64,000 nt of DNA from Pholis gunnellus (GCA_910591455.2 OU342812.1:3111732-3175731); one strand, 5' to 3'. Positions 1-12,344 are shown, counted from the stretch's first letter. The notes: a model not told the origin generated them from the sequence alone. Program-made: numbers and translations.

Positions 1-172
1 CTGAATCAGCAGACTCCGGGTAAACAGAAGCGCCACTAGTTTTAATTACAATGTTAATTGATAGGAAACAAAAGGGGCTTAATTAGGTGCAATGAGGCAA
101 TGGGCACAGTGGCACTGTGGACTTAATGATTCAATGCACTCAGCCTGCCGATACAGACACTCATCTGTACGA

Positions 173-177
<5 letters not shown>

Positions 178-212
<35 letters not shown>
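178..212. repeat. (CA)n microsatellite
   Basis: About 17 uninterrupted AC units. A short (GTC)6 tract follows at 308-325. Confidence 0.98.
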
Positions 213-215
<3 letters not shown>

Positions 216-1724
216 CTGAAAATAGAGGGCACACTGAGTCAGACTGAAAATGCATTGGGGGAAACCCGGAGCAGGGAGAGAGCGAGGCAGCGAGGCAGAA
301 ATCCTAAGTCGTCGTCGTCGTCGTCATTTATTCACCGCCTGTTCTCGTTAACAATTTAGGGATCCGCTGTTGTTCCACATACTAATGTTGTGGAATCGCC
401 AGAGAGCAGAGGAGGAGCGAAGAGAGAGAGAGAGAACAGAAAGAACAAAACAAAAACAAAAAATCAGTCGGGCTGCAGCGGAACATGTTGCACAATCCAA
501 TCAATATTGTTCTAGTCACAGCCGGCATCAGTCTCAGAAATAAACTCGCTTGATAAAAAGAAAAACACACACACTGAAAAATCCCAGCCTCTCAGCGAGG
601 ACGGGGGGGGGGTTTGTGTGGCATCAAGGTAATAGGATGTCACTCTCATGTGCTTATGTGCGTACGCGCATACATGTTTGATGACTTTGACAATTGAGCT
701 TTTGTTTGGGGCCTTCCTCCTCCTCTCATCCCTGGTGCCGTTATTGCTGTGATATTTTTCTCTCCTCCATCCCAGAAGTAATTTGACTTGTGAAATTGCA
801 CCTTTTTTCTTCGACCCCCCCCCCGTTGGAGAGCTCCTCTTCGATTTCCTGTCTGGGTGGCTGCAATCACTCTTGCCTTGTCCTTGGTCCGCGACCTTGG
901 CGCCCCCCCAATCCATCGTCATGGAGATGACCCCCCCCCCACCTATCACCATGGAGACATGGTGTGCCACACCCATCCGTAAGACTCTGCACAGTCACCG
1001 GTGCCAACACACACACACACATGAACACATTTTGGAAGATATTGTTTTCCTTGTGTGGCGAGCTGCTGTCTCGCTGTGAGAAGTCTGAAAGTCAGCCGAG
1101 AGCAAGTTCCCTGAGTTCAAACAGAACTTTCTCACAAAGTGAAACCGCATGCAAATAGATCCCTCAGATGTGTCGGAGTCATTGATACGCCGTGATTAAA
1201 GAAGGCCGAGATAAGGCGAATGAAAGAGACGGAGATACGAGAAATGTAGAGCGGAGATAAAAAGGACGGAGCGGTGGCCGGTTTTTAGGGGCTGCTTGAT
1301 TAACTTCTCTGAATGCGGCGCTTCTTCGCTCTATTTTCAGATATTAACAATCGACAAATGTAGAAATAAGCATCGTCGTTATTGTCTTCTTCTTCCTCAC
1401 CTTCGTCAGCAGCGCCGTCCTCGTTAAAAGTACCGCTGACCCCGTCGACGTGATAGTTGGCGTCCTCACTTCTTCAAAATGTCAGACTTTTTAAAGCCTC
1501 GGACATACTTTCCGTGGACTTGTACCGGTGCGGTTCCATTCGTACAACAACTGAGGGTCCGCCGTTGAACTAGCGTTGCGCAGTTCTCGATAAACGCTCT
1601 GTTTCAGTCGGTGATGGCGATGCACCGTAACGTTGTTTGGTAGATGGTGATGGAAGATAAATGGCCTTGCAATTGTATCGCACCTTTCTAGTCTTCCGAC
1701 CACTGAAAGCGCTTTAACACAACA

Positions 1725-1872
1725 TGTCGTCATTCACACATTCCTACACCATGCAAGGTGCCACCTGCACATCAGGAGCAACTTGGGGTTGAGTGTGTTG
1801 CCCGAGGACACTAAGAGGCTGACTGGAGAAGCCGGATGACCCTCTCTGAGCCACAGCCGCCCCAGGAGTTCA
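1725..1872 (+). repeat. Teleost interspersed repeat (LINE-tail type)
   Basis: ATGTCGTCATTCACACATTC, CATGCAAGGTGCCACCTGC and ATCAGGAGCAACTTGGGGTT, ending in CTGAGCCACAGCCGCC, recur throughout fish genomes to my memory, often as the 3' part of a LINE. Only one copy lies in this window. Confidence 0.6.
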
Positions 1873-3159
1873 ACGCCATTTGGATGTCTTTGTGTATTCC
1901 TTCAAAAGACAAAAGATATAAATGTGGGTAACGGTGGATGTCTTCATGCTACGCTTTACAGTCTGCACGGTCACAAAATTTGGTGCGAGCCGCCGCAGAA
2001 AGTGTCTGCTCGCCGCTCTGTTCGTTGCAGTATTCTCCGAAAACGCCGAAACAAAATGTGAAGAAGCAAAAAGACAACGAGTGGAACCGGCAAGAAGCCA
2101 TAAACCGACCTCCGCTGTGCTGAGGAGGGATTATATTTATAAACTTCTATCTCATATTCATGGACCACTTTATTGCCTTTGCACAAGTCCTGTAAAGAAG
2201 AAGTGTTAAATGCATTATAAAGAAACAAAGGTTGAATATCCTGTAAACAATTTGATTTAAGACCTCCTGTTTCTGAAGCATCTAAAAAAAGAGTTGGCCT
2301 TCTTTGTAGACATGGAAACAGTGTTTTTATCAGTGAACTGTTTGTGACAGTCGCGTCTGAAAAGCTCCGAAATGCTCGCGCCAAATTACCAAAATTCAGA
2401 GGCGGCTCTTTTTGGCGCGTCGCGTCGGCTTCACTACGCCGACCGTAAGCTAAGCTTTAGATGTATACAGCGTAGATTATACATCCTCCTCCTTTTACTC
2501 ATCAGAATCAGATTATTCTGAAATGGTGCGATGATTGCTGCTAGAATACTTTCAGAAATAACCAACACCAGTAATGTGCTGAATTAATAAAACAAGTATT
2601 GCTTCATCTCATACACGGTGCTTCTACTGACCGTTCAGTATCAGCTCCTCTGCACAGCGAGCTCTATGCCATTTGTTACCGGGGTGACTCTCAGACGCCA
2701 CCATTGTCTTCGCTTTTGTGTTTAACAGCTCTGCCAAATAGACTTCCTCCATCTCTATTGCTGAAAGCCCGGTCGGTCTCATGGCGTGTGAGCATCTCTC
2801 ATTACTTTCAATTCAACACTGAACCCCAGAGAAAAGAGGAGTTGGCAGTCGGAGAGAGGAGGAACAGGAGAAAAAAAAAAAAAAAAGGATGAAAGGAGGG
2901 AGAAAAGCGGGAGAACCAAAAATAGCACACTGTTACCCTCCCCCTCCCCCTCCCCCCTCCGATTTACACCCACACCCTCAACCCCACCCTCTCACAGAAA
3001 GAGAGGGAAAAATATGCGGACCCCCGTTGGAATTGCCAGTACCACTCAAGCGTACTCTTATGCAAATTTTTCGCTGTGTCCGTGTCAACGGTTGCCGTGT
3101 TAACAGGCGGAGCGGTGGTACGCGGGCCCTCCTCACCGCCACATCATTTGTTTAAGTCG

Positions 3160-3318
3160 TCCAAACAAAAGCCAGGGGAGAGAGCCACATGATTGGTGAA
3201 ATATGCTTGTGTGGGACCACTGCAGTGGAATAATGATTGCGGCATTACTCCTGCGTGTGCCAGGGGCTGTGTGGCCATTTCATGCCAGCACTGAGTGAAT
3301 GTAAGGGATGTTTATTCA

Positions 3319-3320
<2 letters not shown>
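3160..3320. promoter_or_regulatory. Enhancer-like unique block
   Basis: Balanced-composition unique segment with GATTGGTGAAATATGC, GGAATAATGATTGCGGC and GTTTATTCATGAG, unlike the flanking low-complexity DNA. Motif-based suspicion only. Confidence 0.2.

Positions 3321-3323
<3 letters not shown>

Positions 3324-3358
<35 letters not shown>
3324..3358. repeat. (GA)n microsatellite
   Basis: Uninterrupted GA units over about 35 bases. Confidence 0.98.
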
Positions 3359-3360
<2 letters not shown>

Positions 3361-4134
3361 GTAATAAAGGATGGTAGGGGAGGTGGGGGACACTGATATC
3401 GCTCCAGTGTGAGCTGCCTGTTCCTGAGACGGTGGACCAGCAGAGGGAGGAAGAGCAGGATGAAAAACAGAAAAGCTCTGCTGGTGCAGAAATTAAAGCA
3501 TTTTTTTTTTTATTCCTTCAAATGGAGGTCAAGAAAGTTATGAGTTAGTGAAAATATAAAACATCTGCACTGTGTGTGTTTTTTATTTATTTCAATACTC
3601 TCAGAGAAGGACGTACGGCTTTGAGACTCAAATGTTTAAACTGATATAACGAACCCTTCCTTTCTTCATCTGAAGCAGTTCTTCTCTCCGTCTGGTGACA
3701 AACCGTCACGACCCAATTCACAACGGGCCTTTATGTCTAAATCGTGAGAAGAGCGAATTTGTGCGTTAAATGAACGTTCCCGGACATTTTTACTGCCATC
3801 ACCTTATCTTATCTTGAACAGGTTGACCAGCCACTTAGAAGAGATCTGCATTTGATAAATCACAGCTTTGTTTTATGCGTGTGTTTTTGAAAAACATGTA
3901 CACGTGTTAGATATTTTATGAATGCGACCAAATGGCTGCATTTAGGTGGAGTTAACATACTTGTTTTTCTTCTGTAGAACAAACAGAATGTACGCTAGCC
4001 CTTCATATTATATTTAATGTTATATGTCGGCTACAATTATCAGAACAAGACAAACGTTCATGCTCCCTCGTGTGGTTCAAAGGTGTACTGCAGATATAAA
4101 TGTCAAAAGTCGGTGAAAGAAGTTCTGCAAATCG

Positions 4135-4473
4135 GAACCACGGACTGGATATAAGAAGATGCTTCGCTGACCTGTCAATCACCGTGTAGCCCCGCCCTAA
4201 AGCATCCCCTGCTTTATGGTCTGTTTGACTCTAAATGGACCATCATTTACTAAATGAACATCATGCTGTATTGAAGAAGACTTGAAACTAGAGATTGAGA
4301 CCATAAACTCATGTTTACAATGTTTACTGAGGTAATAAATCAAGAGAGAAGTAGAGTCATTTTCTCATAGACTTCTATACAACCAGAGGAGTCGCCCCCT
4401 GGTGGACATTAGGGAGAATGCAGCTTTAACACGTGAAGCTTTGGCTTCACTTTTTTAGACACGGAGGTTGCCG
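4135..4473 (-). repeat. Dispersed repeat A, copy 1
   Basis: Reverse-orientation copy of a family found six times in this window. It runs from the GGCAACCTCC-type start (4473 side) through the conserved block with ATAGAAGTCTATGAGAAAAT to a degraded CTTATATACAGTCTATGG-type end near 4140. It keeps a CTCF-core-like CCACCAGGGGGCG at 4393-4405 on the minus strand. Confidence 0.85.
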
Positions 4474-4928
4474 CTTGGGTGGAAAGCATTGGCCCAAATG
4501 GTCTGATAATGATTTAGCTTTCATTGGTTTAAAATGAGCTTGTGAACGGACTACTTGTGAAACATAAAAATGGTTACAGTAGTTACTTAAATACGTATCT
4601 TACAGTCAGTTTCTTTTGTTATTCACGGCTGCTTTGATTTTTCCACTTTAGATTAAAATACCAACGTGTAAGATTTTGCATTTTTTTTGGGGGAAGATTT
4701 TAAGAACATGCAACAAAAGCCTGAGAAAACATCAGTGAGTCTCTTTGTTGTAGTCGTGTAGGAGCTGATAGATGGTCGGCGCTGCATTGATAGTTTAAGG
4801 ATGTGGTTAGATTCTCACTATGCACTGATCATCGGTTGGGTTTGCTGCTTGATCTCCCTTGTCTCTCGTGTTTAACACCAAGCTAATTGGAACATCGAGA
4901 GAACAGATGATCAAAGACAGAGTTGAGT

Positions 4929-4988
4929 ATGTGTGTGTGTGTGTGTGTACAGTGCTTCGGCAAGTACACACACACACACACACACACG
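4929..4988. repeat. (GT)n and (CA)n tracts in inverted order
   Basis: (GT)10 at 4929-4948 and (AC)11 at 4966-4988 are separated by 17 bases and are complementary, so a single strand could fold into a hairpin. Confidence 0.95.
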
Positions 4989-5176
4989 CTGCCTTGCACG
5001 TGCACATCAAGAGACGCTTTCAGAGAAAGCTATCAGTCATCCACACGATGACATGCATATTTTAGGCTTCCCTTCCTGTGCACTCCACCTCTCCTCACTT
5101 TTCTTCCTTCACTCCGCCTCCTTCATGTTTTCTTGCCTCACATTTCTCCCCCTCATTATCAGCTTGAGCTTCCACA

Positions 5177-5180
<4 letters not shown>

Positions 5181-5206
<26 letters not shown>
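5181..5206. repeat. (CT)n microsatellite
   Basis: Thirteen CT units. Confidence 0.95.
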
Positions 5207-5209
<3 letters not shown>

Positions 5210-6254
5210 CGTTTCGGTAACTGTTCCTCAACCCTGAACTCATTTACAAAACGGGTCACTGCCACCTGCGTAGAGGTGTCCCTTTTGAAATACAGATGGC
5301 ACAACGTACAGGGGGCAAAAAAAAAAATATTCCGCGCTCGCCACAAATTACGAGCTCTTACAGATGTGTACGGTTGCATGCGCAGGGATGTAAAAAACGC
5401 TTAAAAAGCCCCCCCCCCCCCCCGTTTTGCTCCCTGATGTGATTGCATCTAGATATATGTAGGGACTCCAGGTCCAATCACAGCAGAAAGAGACATAGCA
5501 TCAAAGAGACATGACAGCAGGATAAACAAGCCATTGTGACCGTGTGTGACAGAGCGACAGGAAAATTGCACATATTAGTCACAACAGGAGGTAACGTCTG
5601 CAGCCTGCTTTTACCGCACGGTCTCCACAAAGGGAGAAAGGTATTTATTTATAGCGATTAGCGTCACTATTTGCTATTTATTTCAAAAAAGGTTCTGTTT
5701 CCTGATGATCTCACACCTTTCACTATTATGGTTCGTAAATATGAGGACCAAGTCTAAAATGGACTTGAAAGAGCAAAGGTCAGCTTGTATGTGTGTGTGT
5801 GTGTGTGCTGCCTCACTCGCTGTAGACACCCCCCCTCCCCCCCCCCCTAGGCCCAGTGGCACATTTAACCAGCCATGTGTGAAACATGCAGAAGGCCAAA
5901 CGAGGAGAAAGCTATATTCAAGAGGAGCAGACGTAAAGCCGGCGTTGCTCATTTGCATTGTTCTCCTGCGCAGCAAAACCGGCGGCGTCCCTCAGAACCT
6001 TCGGCTACTATTTAGCAATTTGCTATTTCTGTCGTTCTTGTGCCCTTTGATGTCGAGAGGCTCCGCGACCGCTCTTCTCCACACGGAGAACAAAAGCCAA
6101 TGCTGACGACGCAAAGCTCGAATGCATATTCGAGTTGCCACTGCAGATTAATCCGGTAATCGCTGTCTGTGCGACACAAGAGTTGAGTGTGTGTGTGTGT
6201 GAATAATAGCACATAAGGGTGTGCCTTTGGAACGTGTGTGCATGTATGTGGTGT

Positions 6255-6258
<4 letters not shown>

Positions 6259-6301
<43 letters not shown>
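6259..6301. repeat. (GT)n microsatellite
   Basis: About 21 uninterrupted GT units. A complementary (CA)28 tract lies 180 bases downstream. Confidence 0.98.
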
Positions 6302-6303
<2 letters not shown>

Positions 6304-6475
6304 ATGTATCCTGTGGCCTATGCTTATTCAGATGAGAGGCCACACTAGTTATCGGTATTGAACACACGCCGCTGTCGGTGCGCAAGCCTTTGTTTGGGGG
6401 CTGTGCTGTTTAGTAATGAGAGGGACTCTGTCGCCTCCGTGTGAGCTGTGGAGGGAGAGGAAAAAGACGCAGGAC

Positions 6476-6478
<3 letters not shown>

Positions 6479-6535
<57 letters not shown>
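6479..6535. repeat. (CA)n microsatellite, longest pure CA tract
   Basis: About 28 uninterrupted CA units. Confidence 0.98.
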
Positions 6536-6536
<1 letters not shown>

Positions 6537-6957
6537 GACCCCCGTCTCTTTCCAATCATGGACTCTGCTTCCTTAACCAACCTCAACAGTACATAAATTG
6601 TCAGGGACAGTTGTGGAGCAGTGCTCTTTTCAAGAGCACCCTAGCAGTACATCTTTATTTCGTCTTTCTTTCCTTTATCTTATTTTAAACAGCGCATATT
6701 ACAAACCTTCATTTTTGATTTGTAGATTACAATTTACAGATTATACATGTCTTTTAAATTGTCCTGTGCTTGAACTACAGATTATGTAAAACTGCGACCC
6801 CCGGGCTCATTTGTTCTCCAGCATGAGCATCCTCGGAGCGGACAGATTTATTGTGCATCCGTATATCAAAGTTAACGGACGCCATCATATACAAACGTTG
6901 CCGTGATGAATAGGTTAATGAAAATCACATCTCACTGATAACTTGGATTATAGGGTC

Positions 6958-7387
6958 AGGGAGAGGAGGGGGAGGGAGGGGAGGGGAGAGGAGGGGAAGG
7001 GAAGGGAGGGGAGGGGAGGGGAGAGGAGACAGAGGGGGGGAGGATGGGAGAGGATGAGAGAGGAGAAGGTGAGACAGAATCGGAGAAGGAAGGATGGGAG
7101 AGGAGGGGAGAGGATAAGGGAAGATGGGAGAAGGGGGGGATGGGAGAGGAGAGGGTGAGAGAGGAGACAGGGTGAGACAGAATGGAAGATGGAGGAGGAG
7201 AAGAGAGGGGAGGAGATAAAAGGAGAGGAGGGATGAGGAGAGGAGAGATGAAAGGAGAGCAGAGAAGAGATAGGAGGGATGAGAGGAGAAATGGTACGAC
7301 CTGTTGTGATCCAAGGGGGGAGGGGAGGGGAGAAGGGGGAGGGCATAAGGAGGTGGTTGGCAGAGGAGCAGGGCTGAGGGAAGATAG
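6958..7387 (+). repeat. Polypurine tract (GGGGAGAGGA-type), about 430 bases
   Basis: Almost pure G/A on the plus strand from 6958 to 7292, resuming at 7315-7387 after a short break. Built of variable GGGGA, GGGAGAGGA and GGGATGGGAGAGGA units. The long frames on both strands here (for example 6925-7413 minus) come from the low-complexity composition and are not genes. Confidence 0.95.
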
Positions 7388-7479
7388 AACTTTGAGCCAT
7401 GTACACCAGCCATTCAGAGCCGACCTTGTAATCAAAGAGAGTTGAAAAGCAATTAACTAGGACAATTATAGCAGTCAGA

Positions 7480-7880
7480 GGAGGCTGAATGGTTGGCTAA
7501 GTAAAGCAGTGTGTCATTGAATGGAGATTAATTGATGAGGGGAATATTTCAAGGTCTCTATTTGGCCTCTAGAAGTTTAAGTCAAACATGTTTTTGCCTA
7601 TTCAGCTTATTCAGAGATTTACCCATCCTCATTATCTGGTCGAGGTATCGAAACATTTGGAGGTCAAATTATTTCATTATCTGTCTATTAAGAGACGGGA
7701 CAGTAAGAGGGGCCACGGAGCAATATTACCTTTTTAATTTTGCATGGCTGTTATTATTAATCATTGGGACTTAAAGTCATGTCTGATATGTCATTAAAAT
7801 CACCTGCATATTTTGATCTAATGCTAATGGGGCTTTAGCTACATTTTGAATGTTAAAGAGCTGTTACAGTCGAGTTAAAT
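7480..7880. promoter_or_regulatory. Enhancer-like unique block
   Basis: Non-repetitive AT-rich sequence just after the polypurine tract, with ATTAATTGAT (7528-7537), TTATTATTAATCATTG, CATTAAAATCACCTG and CTAATGCTAATGG. Its composition resembles vertebrate conserved non-coding elements. No gene was seen here; the 80-codon frame at 7532-7774 has no recognisable domain. Confidence 0.3.
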
Positions 7881-8329
7881 AGAAGGACGACCCCGCTGTC
7901 ACTCCGAGCTATGAGGGCAAATATCTTGACAAATGGAAAGCGCTGATGCCAAAAATCTTCTCTAAAAAAGCAAAAAGCAAAATGGCTGTTTGAAAAGCCA
8001 ATCTGATCTAATTCAGCATGCAGGGCGAAAAACTAGAAGGGTAACACTCAGCAGAGTGCAGATCTGACCCAGGTGCGTCTGCAACAACCACTGCTGTGTT
8101 GTGATTTAGTGAATATGACCCACAATTGGCTTGGATTGGGTTAGATGTTAGCAGTTAGCCGTTAGCCAAATGCACTGTCAAAAACACCAAAAGTGATCGA
8201 ACAGTTTTCCCCCCGACTGTGTTTCCCCCCCACCGGCCGGGGCCCTTTGTAAGAGTGGTGGGTGAGGAGTCAGCAGGCAGTCGATGTCAGTATTAAACAA
8301 GCAATAAAAAGGCGTTACGATAAAAGTGT

Positions 8330-8462
8330 GAGTCACCGCAACCACAAGCGGTCCTTGAGCATGCAGGCCACCCCAAAATACGATGCAGTTTGCTGAAGCA
8401 GAACGGGAGATTAGCGTACGGGAACAATCGCATGGTCCTTCACAAAGCGGTGATTAGACTAT
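8330..8462 (+). repeat. Short dispersed repeat D, copy 1
   Basis: Shares AGTCACCGC-ACCACAAG near its start and CAATCGCATG-TCCT near its end with 33404-33515, with diverged sequence between. Class unknown; no tRNA-like fold or poly-A tail was evident. Confidence 0.5.
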
Positions 8463-8520
8463 AGAAAGAGTTTTGCACATTGGTAAATACTTTGTGTGGA
8501 ACTGGTCAAGGTGCACCGGT

Positions 8521-8994
8521 TCAGATAGAGATGGAAGAGAAGCAGAGTGGTTTGAAACATGACTGATTTATGAATGCGTTCTGACTAACTACCTCATCTC
8601 CGTCAGTTATTAATTTCATTTGCCGGAGCATTGTGTACTTGGACAACGAGCTACCAGCTGGCTCGTCTGGCACATTCAGGTTCTCCACAGTCACCGTGTA
8701 GAAGCTCAGCACTCCTCCTCGCGCTGTTACAAGAATCCACACAGCGTGCGCCGCACACGAATAATCAAATTTCACCACGACATCCAAAACACACTCGAGC
8801 CCGCGTGCTTCTCTTCCTTCATTTCGTTTTCCGGAGCAGTTTGCTCCGTCTATCAATAATTCAACGAGCGACAAGATGGAGGAGAGTGATTGAGCTTGTT
8901 TTTCTCTCTTTATGGTTGGACGACAATTAGAGACGGCAATTAAAAGTGAAGACAGTGGTTTTTTTCTCCCTTTCGTTTTGGGATTAATTAACAT
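8521..8994 (-). other. Long open frame in non-repetitive sequence, status unknown
   Basis: A minus-strand frame of 157 codons stays open here. Unlike the other long frames in the window it is not made of a microsatellite or polypurine tract. Its middle part (about residues 67-135) has mixed, protein-like composition with alternating hydrophobic residues. No domain was recognised. It begins just past a short dispersed repeat (8330-8462). Chance is the default explanation in a window of this size. Confidence 0.1.
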
Positions 8995-9871
8995 GTGTGT
9001 GTGTGTGTGTGTGTGTGCGTGGTCATGCTAGTGTGTGTGTTTTTGAATAGACGAGCACAGGGTTCTGCCTGTGCCTAGTTATCAGTGAGGGCCAGCCACG
9101 CTGCCGTCTCACTCGGCCTCACACGCAGTCAACGGTGAACAAAATAGCGGCGAGGACCCTGTCACTCAAACGTGCACATGTTGGCACGTATACAGTACAC
9201 ACACATCCCGAAACGTGCACGCAATTAAGATGCATGTAACTTCAGAAAAATCAAGCACAGCACAAACACACACACACACAATTCATTTACACACAGTTAA
9301 AGTGTCTTAACGAATAAATCTTATTGTCGTGGTTCTGGCCGTTATTTATGTGATAGCATTTTAGGCTAATTGTTTAGACGGGGCAAGTAGACCGGATAGT
9401 TTAGCCAGATACTCTGAAATTGAAAGCGCTAGCTCACGTGAAATGTCTAAAATAACATTAAACGGTTCGTATGATATCTTACGAAAAAGTTACTCTTCTT
9501 TTTTGGCCGTTTTCCCACGAAAATCCAGCCACACATGTCGATCTTTGCTTGTTACATGCATACATTCTTTTCAAAATAAACGTCCGTCTTCACAGAAAAC
9601 AACTAAAGTTAGGGTTATGCAACAAAACTACAATTGTTTGTTTTCAAACAAAACACTGACATAAACTGTGTGATGGAATACAGTTGCTTGTTAACACATC
9701 CAGCAGACAAAGCATCATCATCCTTCATTTGGAGTCATGTTTGTGTCCATTTCATGAATGCAAGTGCAAAATGAACTCTCTATTAGCTCTGTTTTTGTCT
9801 CCATCAACTCCTGACTCATTTAGCTGGTCTGCAAACATTCAAATAACGCATTGAATTTGAGACGAGAGAAC

Positions 9872-10004
9872 TGGAAGTAAAAGAAATGTCTTAAAACGTG
9901 CATTCTCTCTACTGACCAGCAGGGGGCGACTCCTCCGGTTGCAAATAGAAGTTTGATTGTATAGAAGTCTATGAGAAAATGACCCTACTTCTCACTTGAT
10001 TTAT
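9872..10004 (+). repeat. Dispersed repeat A, copy 2 (truncated)
   Basis: Only the first third of the family is present: the part around ACTGACCAGCAGGGGGCGAC and the ATAGAAGTCTATGAGAAAAT block, with a short duplication or insertion between them. CTCF-core-like CCAGCAGGGGGCG lies at 9916-9928. Similarity stops near 10004. Confidence 0.8.
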
Positions 10005-10649
10005 GGCCCTGGCCCGATATAGCCTCGCAAAACTTTCAGTGTGTGTAGCTAACACAAAAAACGACTTGGGTGTGGCGCCAGAAGTAGGGGGATAGGACTT
10101 GGGGAACAGGCCATTGGCCCCCCAACTTTACGACCCTGGTCCGATTTTTGGCGTTGCAGCAGGTGTGATCGCGTCATAAGATGGATTGTAGTTTGATCTG
10201 TTGTTCACATGTCACAGTCTGGCTCTAAGCCCTCTGACTGTTTGTAAAGACTGGACCTTGTTGCTTCTTTAGAAGACCTTCAGTTATCTCTGGGAGTGAT
10301 CTGGGTCCTCTGTAATGTTTTTCCTTGTTTCATGTTCATTCATGTTTAGAGTTTTCTGTTATATTTTTAGCTGCAAAACAATTTTCTTTGGGTTGTTTGC
10401 CCCGCCCTGAACCTTCAACTCCTGAAAATGTGACAATAACAAGTCCACAGCCATGCTTAGCAGCTCTGGCAGCACACGCTGTGTTAGCGTTCCTTGAGCT
10501 AAATGCTAATGTCCGCATGTGGTTGTTGTGAATTCAAACAAACAAAATTGTACATATTCAATATATTCCGCTCTCCCTAGAATTGAGAACCGAGAGTTTC
10601 CCTAATCTCAGGTTTAAACCCTCTCTCTGAAACGGGTGTAGCCTGTAGT

Positions 10650-10830
10650 GTTGACCACGTTCTCCGGTTTAGCGTGTTAGTATGCTAACGTTTCTAAAAC
10701 TAGCAGCAAACCCAAAGTGCAGCTGAGGCTGGTGGGAATGTCATAAACCAAAGTATAGACGAAGCTTGACCTGATGGATGTGCATATCCGTGGCAAACCC
10801 ACAGTCGTACGGATATTTCAGACAGATTGA
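10650..10830 (+). repeat. Teleost dispersed repeat E, copy 1
   Basis: Contains TTAGCGTGTTAGTATGCTAA and CAAAGTGCAGCTGAGGCTG followed by GGGAATGTCATAAACC. I recognise this from memory as a common fish interspersed repeat; a related piece occurs at 33570-33890. No coding content. Confidence 0.55.
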
Positions 10831-11199
10831 CTCACCGAATGAGCGTCTCACACTGCCATCCCTAAAGCATCGCTAACGTAGCTGCAGACTTAACGTAAAC
10901 CCTGCATGATTGACTTATTGCTCCAAGTTTTTTGCCCAGTTGGATTTTTAACTTTGCTAATTTAGGATGCAATGTACAAAGTCATTGTTACTGATAGAAA
11001 TGATGTTAAAACAATGGAAGTAAAAGCCGGTTTGTAATAAACCAAAGTTATCCTCTAAGCTGTGGGACCTGAGACTTGACCTGCTTTGCTTTGTTTACTT
11101 CTCCAGGAACATTTACAGTAAAAGGTTGTGAATTCATCTTACATCTCTGCTCAGCTAGTAGAAATACATATTTTTTCTTTGCACAATATTTGCTCAGGA

Positions 11200-11600
11200 A
11201 CCCACACGTGTACGCCCTGACATTGAGTCGTCGGCCCAGCGATCTCTATTACGCTAATTAAGCCAATTAACCTACTGAAACAATTCAGTGCGGCCGCGGC
11301 AACACCTCGCCGAAACCCTGAAGGTACATCGCACAGAAGCACGCGTGTTACTGATCCCTTCCCAGATACAGCAAAAGGACAAGCACTGTTTCATATCATT
11401 ACCATAAACAAATTAGGGCACCGCTCCCTCGTTAGGCCAAATATGTCTCATTAGTGCCACAGCTGAACAAACCTCCTGATTAGGCCTCACTGTCTCCCTT
11501 TGAAGCTGCAAAAGGAGAGTCTATTTTTTAATTAAGCTCATTTGCATTTACAAATGAGAAGCTAATTAATGAGACTCGTATTCTGGGTCTTTTTCTAGTT
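11200..11600. promoter_or_regulatory. Enhancer-like unique block upstream of bhlhe23
   Basis: Non-repetitive block with GCTAATTA at 11253-11260, CCAATTAA at 11263-11270, octamer ATTTGCAT at 11540-11547 inside the inverted repeat CTCATTTG/CAAATGAG (11537-11544, 11551-11558), and GCTAATTAATGAG near 11561. Such density of homeodomain, POU and E-box sites is typical of conserved developmental enhancers. Conservation itself was not checked. Confidence 0.35.
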
Positions 11601-12343
11601 TGGCAAAGGAAGCGCGAGGAACAGTTTCTACCTGCATGAAGAGAAGTAAAAAAAAAGAGGCAAAGAAAGTATAACTGTGGCTCAGCGAGCTGTCGTCTGC
11701 ACTCTTGAAATGACCAACCAAATCGATGCTGTTACATGTTTTCAAATGACTTAATGCACAGAGCAGAGAACATATTGTAATAGAGATGTTTTTACAATCA
11801 AGCCCTCAACATTTTAGATCAGATGTGCACATTAGTCGGTGTCTCCGATGGGAGCGATTGATTCAAGCTGGTGTCTGTGGAGCTCGCACAAGGCCGTCGC
11901 AGATTCTTTTTCCGGGGGAGTCAAAGGTGGGACAGGACGGAGGAGCCGGGAGAAGCTCGGGACTCGTGTCACACTAGGACACGAAGGTGACAGGGCAAAT
12001 AACGGAGCACGCACAAGTGTTAATGCGTGTGTGTGATATGTGTGTGTTCGAAGGAAGCAAAGAGGGAGAACAAGAGGGAGAGAAAAAGGGAAAGAGAGGT
12101 GTGATATCATCAATTAAATAACCCTCCCACACAGCATCTGGTGCTCTCTCTCTCTCTCTCTCTCTCTCAGGCCGTCTGTCTCTCTCTCTGCTCCTCCGTT
12201 TGCTTTTTTCCTCACCCCCTTATCTTTCTGTCGTTTGGTAGCATCAATCCCCCTTTTTTGTTTCTCAGCTGGAGCATGCTAGTTAGCCCCGTGTCAGCTT
12301 CACCCACTCTGCCTCTCTCTGAGCGTTACATCTCTCATCCAAC

Positions 12344-12344
12344 G

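Larger units (their letters stand above)
1..3159. other. Gene-free region, left edge
   Basis: Holds a TAATTA-rich first 110 bases, (CA)n and (GTC)n tracts, C-runs near 820 and 930, octamer ATGCAAAT at 1149-1156 and the fish repeat at 1725-1872. A 137-codon minus frame at 1971-2384 has no recognisable domain. No gene supported. Confidence 0.7.

Noticed and set aside
6925..7435. Three overlapping frames of about 150-160 codons on the minus strand
   Set aside because: All are translations of one polypurine/polypyrimidine tract and consist of Ser, Pro and Leu.
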